NCBI RefSeq assembly: GCF_042186555.1
Contig: NC_133324.1
Span: 136,761,577-136,825,576, forward strand
Source: Aquarana catesbeiana
Taxonomy: Eukaryota > Chordata > Amphibia > Anura > Ranidae
Direction: 5' to 3'
DNA: 64,000 nucleotides
How positions within the stretch are numbered: position 1 is the first letter of the stretch; each line of letters opens with the position of its first letter. Position numbers and translations under genes: made by a program. Shown here one piece after another: positions 43,835-55,369 of the stretch. The notes under the pieces were generated by a model. That model was given only the letters and a program-made list of their open reading frames with translations, was not told the origin of the DNA and did no database searches.

Positions 43835-44106
43835 AAACGTGTAAACCGCGGTCGCACACCACATGTGGCATATCGCTACAAGCGTCAGAGTGAGAACAAT
43901 AATTCTAGCACACAAGAGCTCCTAGTTAACTCTAAATTGATGAGCTGTAACAGCTTTTAAAGGGTCACCTATGGTGATTTTTGGCCACCATAGTTTATGG
44001 CAATATAGGGGACGCACGCAATTTTAGGACACTGAATGTTAGGTATCTATTTACTTGATGCAACCTCATCTTTTATATTTTAGCCAAAAATGGGTATTCT
44101 ATGATT
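43835..44106. repeat. interspersed repeat, left part, interrupted by DIRS C
   Basis: Starts 'gtgtaaaccgcggtcgcaca'. Sequence of this kind resumes at 50196 after DIRS C ('cagttgcgcaaatatc', 'atatataatgttctagggg'), matching a repeat I know as very common in ranid genomes. The two halves read continuously if DIRS C is removed. Confidence 0.6.
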
Positions 44107-44139
44107 TTTTATAACAGCTTACCTGTAAAATCCTTTTCT

Positions 44140-44282
44140 TTTGATGTACATCACGGACACAGAGCCTCAGTAATTACTGATGGGTTATATAGGTATCACT
44201 AGGTGATTGGACACTGGTCACACCCTAAACAGGAAGTTCAATCCCCTATATAATCTCTCCCCTTGCAGGGATACCTCAGTTT
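44140..44282 (-). repeat. DIRS C inverted terminal repeat (low-coordinate end)
   Basis: Complement of 50049-50184 over about 140 bases. Confidence 0.88.
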
Positions 44283-44329
44283 TGTAGCCAAGCAATATAA
44301 GTGTATTAGAAGAGGGGCGGGACCTCTGT

Positions 44330-44440
44330 GTCCCGTGATGTACATAAAAAAAAAAAAAAAAAAAAAGGATTTTACAGGTAAGCTGTTATAAAAAATCCTA
44401 TTTTCTTTTTCATACATCACGGGACACAGAGCCCCAGTAA
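44330..44440 (-). repeat. DIRS C internal complementary region
   Basis: Contains 'ggattttacaggtaagctgt' (mirror of the low edge) and 'ttctttttcatacatcacgg' (mirror of the high edge), with an A22 expansion at 44345-44366. Confidence 0.85.
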
Positions 44441-45494
44441 TTACTGATGGGATGTCCCAGAGCAATGCTACCTGAGGGGAGGTGAACTGAAGACCAGGTT
44501 GTGGCCTTGCAGATTTGAGCCATAGAGGCCCGGTGATGCACCGCCCAAGAAGCACCAATAGCCCTTGTGGAATGTGCCTTGATCTGAAACGGAGGAATTT
44601 TCTGTTTCCAACCGTAAGCTTGAATAATCATCTGTCGAATCCATTTTAGAAATGGTAGATCTTGACGCTGCCTGTCCTCTATTGGGACCTTCTGGCAGCA
44701 CAAACAAAACATCCGTTTTGCGCACTTCAGCAGTTGCTTCCAGATAAGCTTTGACTGCTCTTACTACATCCAAAGAATGTAGTGACCTTTCTTCCGAAGA
44801 ACAGGGATCTGGAAAAAAGGAAGGCAGAACATTGTCTTGGTTTAGATGAAAATCTGAAACCACCTTCGGTAAAAAACTAGGATGAGGCAGGCTCTTTACA
44901 GGAAAGAGCTGCTAATTCTGATACTCTTCTAGCAGAAGAGATGGCTGCCAGAAAAATTAACTTTCTTGTCAACAAGACCAAAGGAATTTGACGTATTGGT
45001 TCAAAAGGCTGTTTCTGTAAAACAGACAGAACCAAGTTCAAGTCCCTGGGGTTTAGGGGCGCCTTAACCGGAGGATTAAGACGCGTCACCCCCTGCATAA
45101 AGTTTCGGACCAAAGAATGCGAAGCAAGTGGCCGTTGAAATAATACTGATAAGGCCGAGACCTGGCCCTTGATGGTACTCATGGCCAGCTTCATCTCTAA
45201 TCCCAGCTGTAGAAAATCAAGAATTCTACCTATGACATATCTTCTGGGATGCCAACCCCTGGGTTCACACCAGGATACATAAGCTTTCCAAACTCTATGA
45301 TAAATTACTTTGGAAGCTGGTTTCTTTGCATTGATTAAGGTAGATATCACAGGACCTGAAAGCCCACGATTCTTCAGAATGTGGGTTTCAATAGTAAAAC
45401 CGTCAAATTTAGCGTTTGTAAGGCAGGATGGAACACTGGACCTTGAGATAACAGGTCTCTTACTATTTCTGCATACCAGGTCCTCCTGGGCCAA
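44410..45494 (-). pseudogene. DIRS C tyrosine recombinase, damaged
   Basis: Core-binding part (ASKVIYHRVWKAYVSW) and catalytic domain with SARRVSEL (Arg) and KAHSTRAIG (His, Arg) are visible on -, but the frame breaks near 44870 and 44700, and the C-terminal block after ATTWSSVH no longer shows the Tyr of the HxxY-type motif in frame. Integration function is lost. Confidence 0.8.
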
Positions 45495-47852
45495 GCGTGG
45501 GCTACCTGGAGTACCGACTTCCTTTCCTGCCTGATCCTGCGAAGGAGTCGTGGTAGTAGCAGAATAGGCGGGAATGCATCAGTGAAATCAGTGAGAACCG
45601 ATGCCACGGAATCACCAACGCATCTGTCCCGCATGCAAGAGGATCCTTTGTCCTTGCCACAAATCTGTGTATCTTTTTGTTGAATCCGGATGCAAAGAGG
45701 TCTACATCTGGAACCCCCCATCTTTGGCATATGGCCCAAAAGACGTCGGAATGCAGAGACCATTCCCCTGGGAGTAACTGCTGGCGACTTTAATAGTCCG
45801 CCTGCCAGTTCTCTATCCCTGGAATGAAGATTGCCAATATGCATGGCACCTGCTTCTCTGCCCAGACTAAGATCTGGTTCACCTCTCCTTGAGCAGCTCG
45901 GCTCCTGGTGCCTCCCTGATGATTGATATAAGCCACTGCTGTGGCATTGTCAGACTGGATCCTGACTGGGCAACCCTGTAGCCTGAGAGTCCAGGCCTTT
46001 TGCGCTAGATATGCCGCACGGATCTCCAGAATGTTGGGTAGAGTCCTCTCAGCTTTGGACCGCAGACTGTTCCAGAACTGCTCCCCAACTTGAAAGACTG
46101 GCATCCGTTGTTACCACTGTCCAGGTGACCGGTAGAAAGGATTTTCCCTTCTGCAAGCTTTCGGGTATTAGCCACCAATTGAGGCTCTGATGCACTGCCT
46201 GAGACAGGTGCATCGGAAAATCTAATGCCTGAACCCTCCTGTTCCAGGCCGACAGGATACTGTGTTGCAACAGTCCTGAATGAAACTGAGCATAGGGAAC
46301 TGCTTCGAACGAAGCTACCCTCTTTCCCAGCAACCTCATACAAAGGCGGACAGAAGGACCCTTCTTGGTCCTGACTACCAGAATCAGCTCCCTTAAGGCA
46401 GTGATCTTTGCCTGAGGTAAAAATACCTTCTTCCTGGCTTGTATCTATGATCAGACCCAAATACTCCAGTCTTCTTACTGGTTTTTAGGAAAGATCTTTC
46501 TAGGTTGAGGATCCAACCTAGGTGTTCCAGATACTTGACTGTGGTCCTCAAGTTTCCGTTCAAACAGGCTATCGACCGGTCTATCAAGAGTAGGTCGTCT
46601 AGGTATGCTATGACAGTTATACCCTGAGCCCTTAAAGTGGAGTTCCACCCACTTTTACAACTCTTCAGCATCCCTCACTAAACTGTGCACTGTAAACGAA
46701 TTGGATATTTTTACATTTTTTTTCTCAGCACTTACTGTATATCTGCTGTATTCATTTTTCACTTCCTCCTCCCTGGCTGCGGCCCATCGCATCATTTCCT
46801 ATTTGCAATGCCTTCTGGGAAGGGGCGGTAACTTCCTCTGACACTGCCCTTGCTATGGAAACCTGACCTGAAACCTATTACACTGCTTGTGCTGCACTGA
46901 GCATGTGCGAGATCTGCAAGGATGAGATCCAGGAAGAAACACAGTCTGGCTTCAGATGCCCAGACTTAAGATGGCCACGGCCTGCTGTAAGTTTATAAAA
47001 TAACAAACTACTGCTATAAACTAACAAAACAGACCTTAGTTTACAGACTAACTTTACTAGAATACATTAAGCTTGTGTATTATAGGGGTATTTTTATTTA
47101 AAAAGTATAATTTCGGCCGAAACACCACTTTAATCTGGCCAGAGGAGGAGCCAAGATTTTTGTAAACACTCGAGGTGCAGTGGTTAGTCCGAAAGGCAGA
47201 GCCACAAACTGGAAATGGCGCCCTCCTATCGCGAAGCGTAAGAACTTTTGATGAACAGGAAAAATGGGCACCTGCAGATATGCATCTCTGATGTCTATCG
47301 ATGCCAGAAATTCTCCTCCCTGCAGGATGGAGACTACTGTCCGAATTGATTCCCTGCGAAAGGACCGAATCCTTAGGGATAGATTCAGATCCCTTAGATC
47401 CAGAATGGGTCTGACATCCCCATCTGGCTTTTGGACCATAAAAGGTTGGAATAGAAGCCCAATCCTTGATCCTTCGTGGGAACCACCATAATGACCTCTT
47501 GCGACAAAAGCCGCTCTAACGCTAGAAGGAGTGACTGCATTTTCTCTGGATCTCTGGGGACATTTGATCTGAGGAAACGAGGAGAGGGAAATTCTTGGAA
47601 CTCCCGTTTATAACCTAAGGTTACCGTGGAGATTACCCATCTGTCCTGAGATCCTCCTGCCAGAGCTTTTGAGAACTGAAGCAGTCTTCTCCCCACTCGA
47701 GCGAGCGGGGGCACCCCTTCATAAAGAGGCCTTAGAGTCCTGTCTAGCAGGCTTCTTCCCCCAGAACTTCTTTGTCCCTGGGGTTGACTCTTGTTTCTTG
47801 ACCCAGACGGAGAAGGCCGTCGCGACTGCCTAGAGGCTGATGCCCCTGGCAC
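45374..47852 (-). pseudogene. DIRS C reverse transcriptase / RNase H
   Basis: RT blocks: VRPILDLRDLNLSLRIRSFR, ASIDIRDAYLQVPI, LPFGLTTAPRVFTK, then after a 0.5-kb MITE TVIAYLDDLLLIDRS (YLDD about 46603). RNase H: VVTTDASLSSWGAV (about 46109) and SDNATAVAYINHQGGT (about 45935). Frameshifts near 46400, 46070, 45790 and 45500. YLDD and the RNase H Asp residues are kept. Confidence 0.85.
46632..47133. mobile_element. TTAA MITE inserted in DIRS C RT
   Basis: About 500 bp with TTAA on both sides and TIRs TTAAAGTGGAGTTCCACCC / TTAAAGTGGTGTTTCGGCC. Taking out the insert with one TTAA rejoins the RT frame (ARL then RAQGITVIAYLDD), so it landed after DIRS C. The ends recall the T2 MITE family of Xenopus (TTAAAG start); that link is inference. 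Confidence 0.88.
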
Positions 47853-49558
47853 TGCGGAAAGAGTCAGTTTGAAAGAGGGACGCTTACTCCTCTTCTTAAC
47901 AGGTAAGAGAGTGCTCTCCCACTAGAGAACCTTTGGATATAATCCTCCAAGTCTTCCCCAAACAACCTTGCACCATGAAATGGAAATGCAGCCAGAAGTT
48001 TCTTACATGGTGCTTCAGCTGACCAATCTTTGAACCATAAGATTCTACGCATATGCACCAATCCAAGTGAAAAACGAGGGGTTTGCATGATAAAATCTCT
48101 AATGGCATCAACAGCAAAACATAAGGCCGCTGGAAGGTTAGCCAACCCCTGAGCCTGCTGTTCAGGTAGAACCTTGATGACCTGCTTAACATGGTCTCTT
48201 AAGTATTGACAGACTCCGATCGCTGCCACTGCAGGTTGAACTACTGAACCTGCTAAGGAGAAAATATCCTTCAATAGGGATTCCATCTTTTTATCCACAG
48301 GATCCCTGAGCATCTGAGCATTGTCTACAGGACAAGTCAGACTTTTATTTACAGAGGAAATGGCGGCATCAACGGCCGGTATCCCCCACATATTTATAAA
48401 CATTTCTTCCATAGGATAAAGTGTTGAAAACTTTTTTAGGCGGAAAAAACATTTATCTGGGTGATCCCACTCAGAATAAATGAGCTTTTTCAAGTAAAAC
48501 AGGAAAAGCATGTGTTTGAGGAAGCTTCAGTGACCCCAAAGAAGTAGAGGGTTCTTTAACTGATTCAGATACGGGTACTTTAAATGTGGAGCGGACCAAT
48601 CCAGCAAGGATCTGTACTAAGCCTTTCTCATCCTGAGAAGCGAAGAGGGCCCTTCTCCACTTGATTCCTCAGAGAAGGAATCATCCGTCCCATCCCGATC
48701 CTCTGAAAGGGATTCTTCTCCTCTATCCCAGCGCCCCTCGTGTGTTTTCTTCCACTGAGTGAAGAAGCAACTACGGCCATTAATCTTTCCTCAAAACCAT
48801 TAATGGTTGAGGAAAAAAACTCCTTATTACAGTATACAGGGGCTGAAGTGCCAGAAGCAGGTGTAGCCCCTGACCCCAACGGCTCTCCTTGGCTAGCCGT
48901 CCCTGGCCCCTCAGGGGGGGGGGGGGATGCTGCAGAAAGGGGGTCCTTAGACATGAAGGATATCCCCTAGAGCCTCTGGTTCTTGGGGTATTTGAACCTC
49001 TTCTACCCATAGTGCAAAGAAACAAAGTGGAGGTATCACAAAATGAACACTGCCTGCTGAGCGATGTAGTCTGGCAAAAGCCCTGCTACCAAATGCCCAG
49101 TCTAGTGTTTCCTTAGTAAATGCTGCCTAGGATAACGTCTGCGTCCCACCTTACATGCGACCGTCAGCTCTGTGTCCCTCCAAAGGCTGTGTGCACCTGT
49201 AAAGTGTGCCTCTAATAGCCTTGCAGCCGGCAATGTGGGCGCCTGAGCATGCTGGACCGCGCTGGCGCTCCGCCCCACCCACTCTACCCCCCCCCCCCCC
49301 TTAAAAAAAAAGTGTGCTTCCCGCGCGAGCCGACCCTCCTGGATAAACGTGGAGGAAAGGCTGGGGGTGGGGGAGGAAGGAGAGAGGCCGGCAGTGATGG
49401 TGCCTGCACGTGGCAACGGCGGCGGTGACAGTGCGGTATACTACCGCCTCACAGACGACCTGAGGCCCCCCCTTCTTGGGGGGATCACCCGGAGGAGAGC
49501 CCCCCCCATCCCATCCTACCTGGAGCTCGGCTGGAAACACTGAGACAGACATCAGCAT
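47394..49558 (-). pseudogene. DIRS C gag region
   Basis: Minus-strand frames with MSKDPLSAASPPPPEG...EERLMAVVASSL (48954-48628), then MRDPVDKKMESLLKDIFSLA and KRILWFKDWSAEAPCKKLLA (48511-47864), matching the DIRS gag pattern in elements A and B. Upstream, a candidate 13-codon first exon (49558-49520) ends CAG|GTAGGA, but I could not find an in-frame acceptor, so splicing is unproven here. Confidence 0.72.
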
Positions 49559-50048
49559 GAGAAGGTATGTGCTCTTGGCAGCCCCCGGTGGCGACAATAG
49601 GAATAGCATGCATTTACCTTAAAGGAGAAACCTACTAGAATTAAAAAAAATTCTGTGGAATCTCCCTTACCTTATCCAGCCGCAGGGTTCTGTTATACAG
49701 ACCCAATCTTCACCTCTCACGGTGGGCTCCGTTTTGGAAAAACCTTCAGAGACTGGGGCCCCCTACGGATAGGGGGATCCACAGTTCTGGGCCTGTAAAG
49801 CACCCGGCCAGAAATAAGGCTAGAAAAAACATTTTCTGGAATGCGGGGTCCAGCTCTCAAAAGAGGAAGCGTTACAGGTAAAACCTCATTTCTTCGGACA
49901 CGAGGCTCGGGTACCATCAAATTCGGCCTAGAAAGGACACTTTGAATGCATCCGGTTCGCCTGGCTTGCCCCAGTATAGGATATTCCCTTTGGAGCTCAG
50001 CACAGGACATCTTTACACGTCCAACACCTAAGACACTGGCTAAAAAAA

Positions 50049-50184
50049 ACTGAGGTATCCCTGCAAGGGGAGGGATTATATAGGGGATTGAACTTCCTGT
50101 TTAGGGTGTGACCAGTGTCCAATCACCTAGTGATACCTATATAACCCATCAGTAATTACTGAGGCTCTGTGTCCCGTGATATAT
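50049..50184 (-). repeat. DIRS C inverted terminal repeat (high-coordinate end)
   Basis: Inverted copy of 44140-44282. Confidence 0.88.
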
Positions 50185-50195
50185 GAAAAAGAAAT

Positions 50196-50420
50196 TAATT
50201 TTAATATATTTTTTTCCAGAAAAAACACAGTTGTGTTTAATAAACAGTTGCGCAAATATCAAGGTGGGTAAAAAAAATTACAACTATCACCTTTTTATTC
50301 TAAAGGGCCTCTGCTTTCAGAAAATATATAATGTTCTAGGGGTTTATGTAATTTTATTGCCAAAAATTTGGATATTTACATTTATGTGACAAAGAAAAAA
50401 AATTGCTCTGGAGCTGAACT
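50196..50420. repeat. interspersed repeat, right part
   Basis: Continuation of 43835-44106 after the DIRS C insertion. Confidence 0.6.
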
Positions 50421-50490
50421 GATTAATGTCCCAATTTTAATAAAATACACATTAAAGTGTAATATAATCAATCCCTCTTCAACTGACATA

Positions 50491-52109
50491 CAGTGTGGAC
50501 GGAAAGTATTCAGACCCCCTTAAATTTTTCACTCTGTTATATTGCAGCCTTTTGCTAAAATCATTTGAGTTAATTTTTTTCCTCATTAATGTACACACAG
50601 CACCCCATATTGACAGAAAAACACAGAATTGTTGACATTTTTGCAGATTAAAAAAGAAAAACTAAAATATCACATGGTACTAAGTATTCAGACCCTTTGC
50701 TGTGACACTCATTTAACTCAGGTGCTGTCCATTACTTCTGATCATCCTTGAGATGGTTCTACACCTTCATTTGAGTCCAGCTGTGTTTGATTATACTGAT
50801 TGGACTTGATTAGGAAAGCCACACACCTGTCTATATAAGACCTTACAGCTCACAGTGCATGTCAAAGCAAATGAGAATCATGAGGTCAAAAGGAACTGCC
50901 TGAAGAGCTCAGAGACAGAATTGTGGCAAGGCACAGATCTGGCCAAGGTTACAAAAAAAATTCTGCTGCACTTAAGGTTCCTAAGAGCACAGTGGCCTCC
51001 ATAATCCTTAAATGGAAGACGTTTTGGACAACCAGAACCCTTCCTAGAGCTGGCCGTCCGGCCACACTGAGCTATCGGGGGAGAAGAGCCTTTGTGAGAG
51101 AGGTAAAGAAGAACCCAAAAGATCACTGTGGCTGAGCTCCAGAGATGCAGTCGGGAGATGGGAGAAAGTCAACCATCACTGCAGCCCTCCACCAGTCGGG
51201 GCTTTATGGCAGAGTGGCCCGACGGAAGCCTCTCCTCAGTGCAAGACACATGAAAGCCCGCATGAAGTTTGCTAAAAAACACCTGAAGGACTCCAAGATG
51301 GTGAGAAATAAGATTCTCTGGTCTGATGAGACCAAGATAGAACTTTTTGGCCTTAATTCTAAGTGGTATGTGTGGAGAAAACCAGGCACTGCTCATCACC
51401 TGTCCAATACAGTCCCAACAGTGAAGCATGGTGGTGGCAGCATCATGCTGTGGGGGTGTTTTTCAGCTGCAGGGACAGGACAACTGGTTGCAATCAAGGG
51501 AAAGATGAATGCGGCCAAGTACAGGGATATCCTGGACGAAAACCTTCTCCAGAGTGCTCAGGACCTCATACTGGGCTGAAGATTTACCTTCCAACAAGAC
51601 AATGACCCTAAGCACACAGCTAAAATAACGAAGGAGCGGCTTCACAACAACTCCGTGACAGTTCTTGAATGGCCCAGCCAGAGCCCTGACTTAAACCCAA
51701 TTGAGCATCTCTGGAGAGACCTAAAAATGGCTGTCCACCAACGTTTACCATCCAACCTGACAGAACTGGAGAGGATCTGCAAGGAGGAATGGCAGAGGAT
51801 CCCCAAAACCAGGTGTGAAAAACTTGTTGCATCTTTCCCAAAAAGACTCATGGCTGTATTAGATCAATAGGGTTCTTCTACTGAATACTGAGCAAAGGGT
51901 CTGAATACTTAGGGCCATGTGATATTTCAGTTTTTCTTTTTTAATAAATCTGCAAAAATGTCAACAATTCTGTGTTTTTCTGTCAATATGGGGTGCTGTG
52001 TGTACATCAATGAGGAAAAAAAAAAAAGAACTTAAAAGATTTTAGCAAATGGCTGCAATATAACAGAGTGAAAAATGTAAGGGGGTCTGAATACTTTCCG
52101 TCCCCACTG
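50491..52109 (+). mobile_element. Tc1 transposon, near full length
   Basis: 1619 bp with flanking TA (50489-50490, 52110-52111), termini CAGTGTGGACGGAAAGTATT and inverse, TIRs about 210 bp (50491-50702, 51893-52109). Confidence 0.93.
50880..51870 (+). pseudogene. Tc1 transposase with two nonsense codons
   Basis: About 330 residues in one frame from ELPEELRDRIVARHRSGQGY through PRAGRPATLS (GRPR-like hook), LWSDETKIELFG (first Asp, about 51325), FTFQQDNDPKHTAK (second Asp, about 51600) and WPSQSPDLNPIEHLWRDLKM (Glu, about 51703), ending at TAG 51868. DD34E catalytic set complete. Inactivated by TGA at 51133-51135 and 51577-51579 and by a frameshift just after the ATG near 50880. Confidence 0.92.
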
Positions 52110-52419
52110 TATACACTGCAAGGATCTTACCTTCTGAAGAAATGCATGATTGCCTTGCCATATCTTTACAAAAACAAACTGCTTAATGAGAGGGCCTTCC
52201 TTCATTATCAGCATATAACAAATCTCAGTGTAATAGGAAGGGAGCATCATCTGGTTTCCAGCAGCGGATAACTCTTTGCAGGAGAGGACAGACAGCGGCT
52301 GGGAAGTTCCTGGGAATTGACGTCACCCATAGACTTACTATGAGGCTTCTGTAGTCTGCTGCCTCTCCTGCACACTCCTACATAGTGAAGCTGCCGCTGA
52401 CAGTTGATGCAGGGACTGG

Positions 52420-52540
52420 ACCAGATTGGCTGCAGAAGTGCAATGATTTTTGCTTTACAGGGTTAAATAGATTAGTTTTAGCATGTGGCAGAGAGCGCAC
52501 TTAGCGTTAGTTTTGCCTGAACTTCCACTTTAAAATTAGA
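52420..52540. other. possible TTAA MITE end and flanking HEXB intron DNA
   Basis: 'gcctgaacttccactttaaa' (52518-52537) resembles one end of the MITE at 46632; the other end is not clear. The surrounding 52111-53020 holds nothing else I can name with confidence. Confidence 0.4.
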
Positions 52541-53026
52541 AAAGATGGCCTGTCAGCAGCCAGCAAGGACATGATGATCTGTCAGCTGGAATTTAAAGGG
52601 TCTGTTTTCGATAAATAAAACTTTTGAAGAAACCCATAGACATTAGATCATATGTATTCTTTTGAAGAACCAGCGATTTTGAGCTTTCACCGACAATAGA
52701 AAACAGCAAATATTGTATCAGTTGGCATACTGCCTACCTGGCTCCTGGGACAGTGGCAGACATATTGGTTGTACATTATGGTGCCCCATGGACAAATGGG
52801 TCCTTTAATAAAACCAATCTGACAAAAAACAAACAGCATCCAGTATTCCCCTTTGCACAGGTACTAGGCATTAGTAAATGTGCTTACAAGAATTTGAAGG
52901 ATGTGACCCTTTGGATGTCATTTATTTATGTGGACTGGATTAGCAAGGATCTTGGTGCAAACATGTCTACTGTTAACTTTAAAATTTTAAACTACGTGAG
53001 CTGCGGAAGGCTTTACCATACAAAGA

Positions 53027-53192
53027 AGGTGGCTACTTCCGCAACAGAAAGTATGATGTATGCAGTTGTGTTTTTTTATTCAATATTGCACTTTAAATTA
53101 ATGTAGCTTGTGCCCATATTGGCGTTAATAAATTTCGTAATTTTATTAGAACCAAATTCTGACCTAGACTTTCTGTTGCAGAAGTAGCCACC
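53027..53192. mobile_element. small foldback (25-bp arms)
   Basis: GGTGGCTACTTCCGCAACAG (53029) mirrored by CTGTTGCAGAAGTAGCCACC (53173-53192), 166 bp in all. Confidence 0.75.
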
Positions 53193-53349
53193 TTTTTGAT
53201 CCTGGTAGTAATACTTGGATCCTTCTTTGTATGCTTAGTTCCTTTAGCTACAGCAACAGTACCATACTTAGGTATACAGTATCAAGGTGTTTACAATTCA
53301 ATAACCACTGTTGGTTTTTGGCTCAGCAGGATTAGTTATTCTTTTTTGT

Positions 53350-53600
53350 TGTTTAGGAAGGCTTTACCACCCCTTCATGACCAGGGCATTTTTTGCTATG
53401 CAGCACTGTGCTATTTTAACTGGTAATTGCGCAGTCATGCAACACTCTACACAAAAGAAATCTTTTTTTCCCCCCCCACACAAATAGTACTTTTTGGTGG
53501 CATTTGATTCACCACTGGGGTTTTTTTTTTTTTTTTATATATAAAAATGAAAAAAAGGGCCGAAAACTTTGAAAAAACAAAAAAAAAAAAAACAAAACAA
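53350..53600. repeat. interspersed repeat related to 31020-31240
   Basis: Inverse orientation of the right third of the TTAA-type element at 30252-31240: 'ttcatgaccagggcattttt', 'ttttggtggcatttgattca'. T and A runs follow. Confidence 0.7.
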
Positions 53601-53740
53601 ACACGTTATTATTGACTTTGTCATAAAACATATCCAATTAAATCAACTTTTTCTGTTACAGTTCTCTGATATAAACAAAAAAATACCAAGTGTATATTAA
53701 TTGGTTTGTGTGAAAGTTATAGCGTCTACAAAACTATGGC

Positions 53741-53790
53741 ATGTATGTATGTATGTATGTATGTATGTATGTATGTACGTACGTATGTAC
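53741..53790. repeat. (GTAT)n microsatellite
   Basis: About ten tetranucleotide units with three GTAC variants. Confidence 0.96.
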
Positions 53791-54162
53791 GCACCGGGGC
53801 AGATTGCCCGCTCCCCACCCCCTGTTGGTTTAAAAAAAACAAACACATTTATCGGTGTATAACACGCAGGCACGGTTTACCCTCCGTTTTCAGGGAGAAA
53901 AAGTGTGTGTTAGATGCCAATAAAAAAAAAAAAAAATGTATTTACCTGTAAATACCGTCACCAGTACAGCACATCATCATCATATGACTGATGTGGCAGT
54001 GATCAGGGACACTCACTGGTAACAGTATAAAAAAAAAAATAATATTCATTTTTCATTATTGTTTTCAATTACGATGTTTTTATTTTACATCCTGTTACCA
54101 GAGTAGTTCAGTGTCACCATAGTAACACTGTACCACTTTGGGGGGGGGTTCATGCATTATAC

Positions 54163-54833
54163 CAGTGGCGGCTGGTGCTCAAAATTTTTTTGGGTGGCGC
54201 AAACAAACTGAAAAATTATAAAAAAAAAAAAATCCTCAATTGCAGCCTCACTGAGCCCATCATATGCAGCCTCTCTGTGTGCCCATCACATTGCTCACCA
54301 TCTGACCAGCCCACACTCCGTCCTGGTGGTGGGAGGCAGCGGCGAACTGTGGGAAATGCAGCAGGTGACAGCGGCGAGCTCCTGTGTCCTCCATGGCTGT
54401 CTGTCCATCCAATCGGGGCGCATGTTGTTGGCCTTCAGCCAATCAGGTGACGGGTATTAGATCCGCGCCTCCTGATTGGCTGAGAGGCAGTTCAGTGTTA
54501 GCAAAGCAAATATTCATTTGCTTTGCTAACCCACCTGGGTGAACTGCAAGCCCAATGCTCTGCGCTCGCAGTTCACCTTTTTTGAAGCCTATTAGAGCCT
54601 ATGGCTCTAATCAGGTGCTTAAAAAATAAATAAATAAAAAAATAAATAAAACACCCCCGCCGCTGGAATTCAGGCACCCGGCATCTGAAAAGGGGCCCGA
54701 AGCCTGAATAGGGGGTGGTTACAGCGGCCATGGATAGATTTGTGCAATGCATGAATCTATCCATTTTACACAGACGGGGCGGCTGGAGAGAGGGGGCGGC
54801 GCCCGTGCACCCTTAATGGATGCACCGCCACTG
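54163..54833. mobile_element. hAT-type MITE with 8-bp target duplication
   Basis: 671 bp, CAGTGGCGGCTGGTGC at the left and GCACCGCCACTG at the right; perfect duplication CATTATAC at 54155-54162 and 54834-54841. The 8-bp duplication and CAGTG ends place it in hAT. No transposase. Confidence 0.93.
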
Positions 54834-54841
54834 CATTATAC

Positions 54842-55369
54842 CATTTTCTTGTTCCATTTCCCTTGGATTTACTTTCAACTATGTAGTACAAGGGCCCGTC
54901 TGATTGCATACAAACTGAAAGCGTTTAGGTCTGACCTCATATTATATGGTTATATCTGGGAGGATAAGATTGACAATGACTTATGTATCATCCTGACACA
55001 AGGGACAGCAGTATAGGTGCTGGAGGGGGGTCCTAAAACTTTTCTTTTGTTCGGTGGGCCTCTGCAATCTGTCTGCCACTCTCCTGGTATTTAACTCTGT
55101 GTTCCAACATCAGAAGCCACAAAACCACCATCAACTGGCTGTAGGTACCTTACATGTGACATGACATAATAAACAAACAAACAGTGTATGATTGCATGAG
55201 AACTGGAAACAAAGCCTAAATTTGAAGAATTTGACGAAAAGAACTGGCTGGTTTCACTGAAAGAAAGAGAACGACCAAAGTATTACAGATGTCACATCCG
55301 TATGGATAGATGTACAGAAGCATGCAAGTGATAACTCCCTCAGTTATTGTGAAGCAATACACTATATAT
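54842..55369. other. HEXB intron sequence, nothing recognised
   Basis: No gene or element boundaries seen. Confidence 0.5.

Larger units (their letters stand above)
44107..50195 (-). mobile_element. DIRS-like retrotransposon C (minus strand)
   Basis: About 6.1 kb. ITRs 44140-44282 and 50049-50184 (TGAGGTATCCCTGCAAGGGG and complement), an ICR at 44330-44440, and on - gag, RT/RNase H and tyrosine recombinase. Third DIRS family in the window. It carries a TTAA MITE in its RT (46632-47133). Confidence 0.9.

Noticed and set aside
52127..52195. Possible HEXB exon upstream of 37131
   Set aside because: Only Trp-Gln and the phase-0 donor fit; the invariant EVFD residues are absent and the acceptor is weak, so it is not listed as a feature.
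52753..53106. 117-residue + ORF
   Set aside because: No domain, unusual composition, and it overlaps a small foldback; most likely chance.
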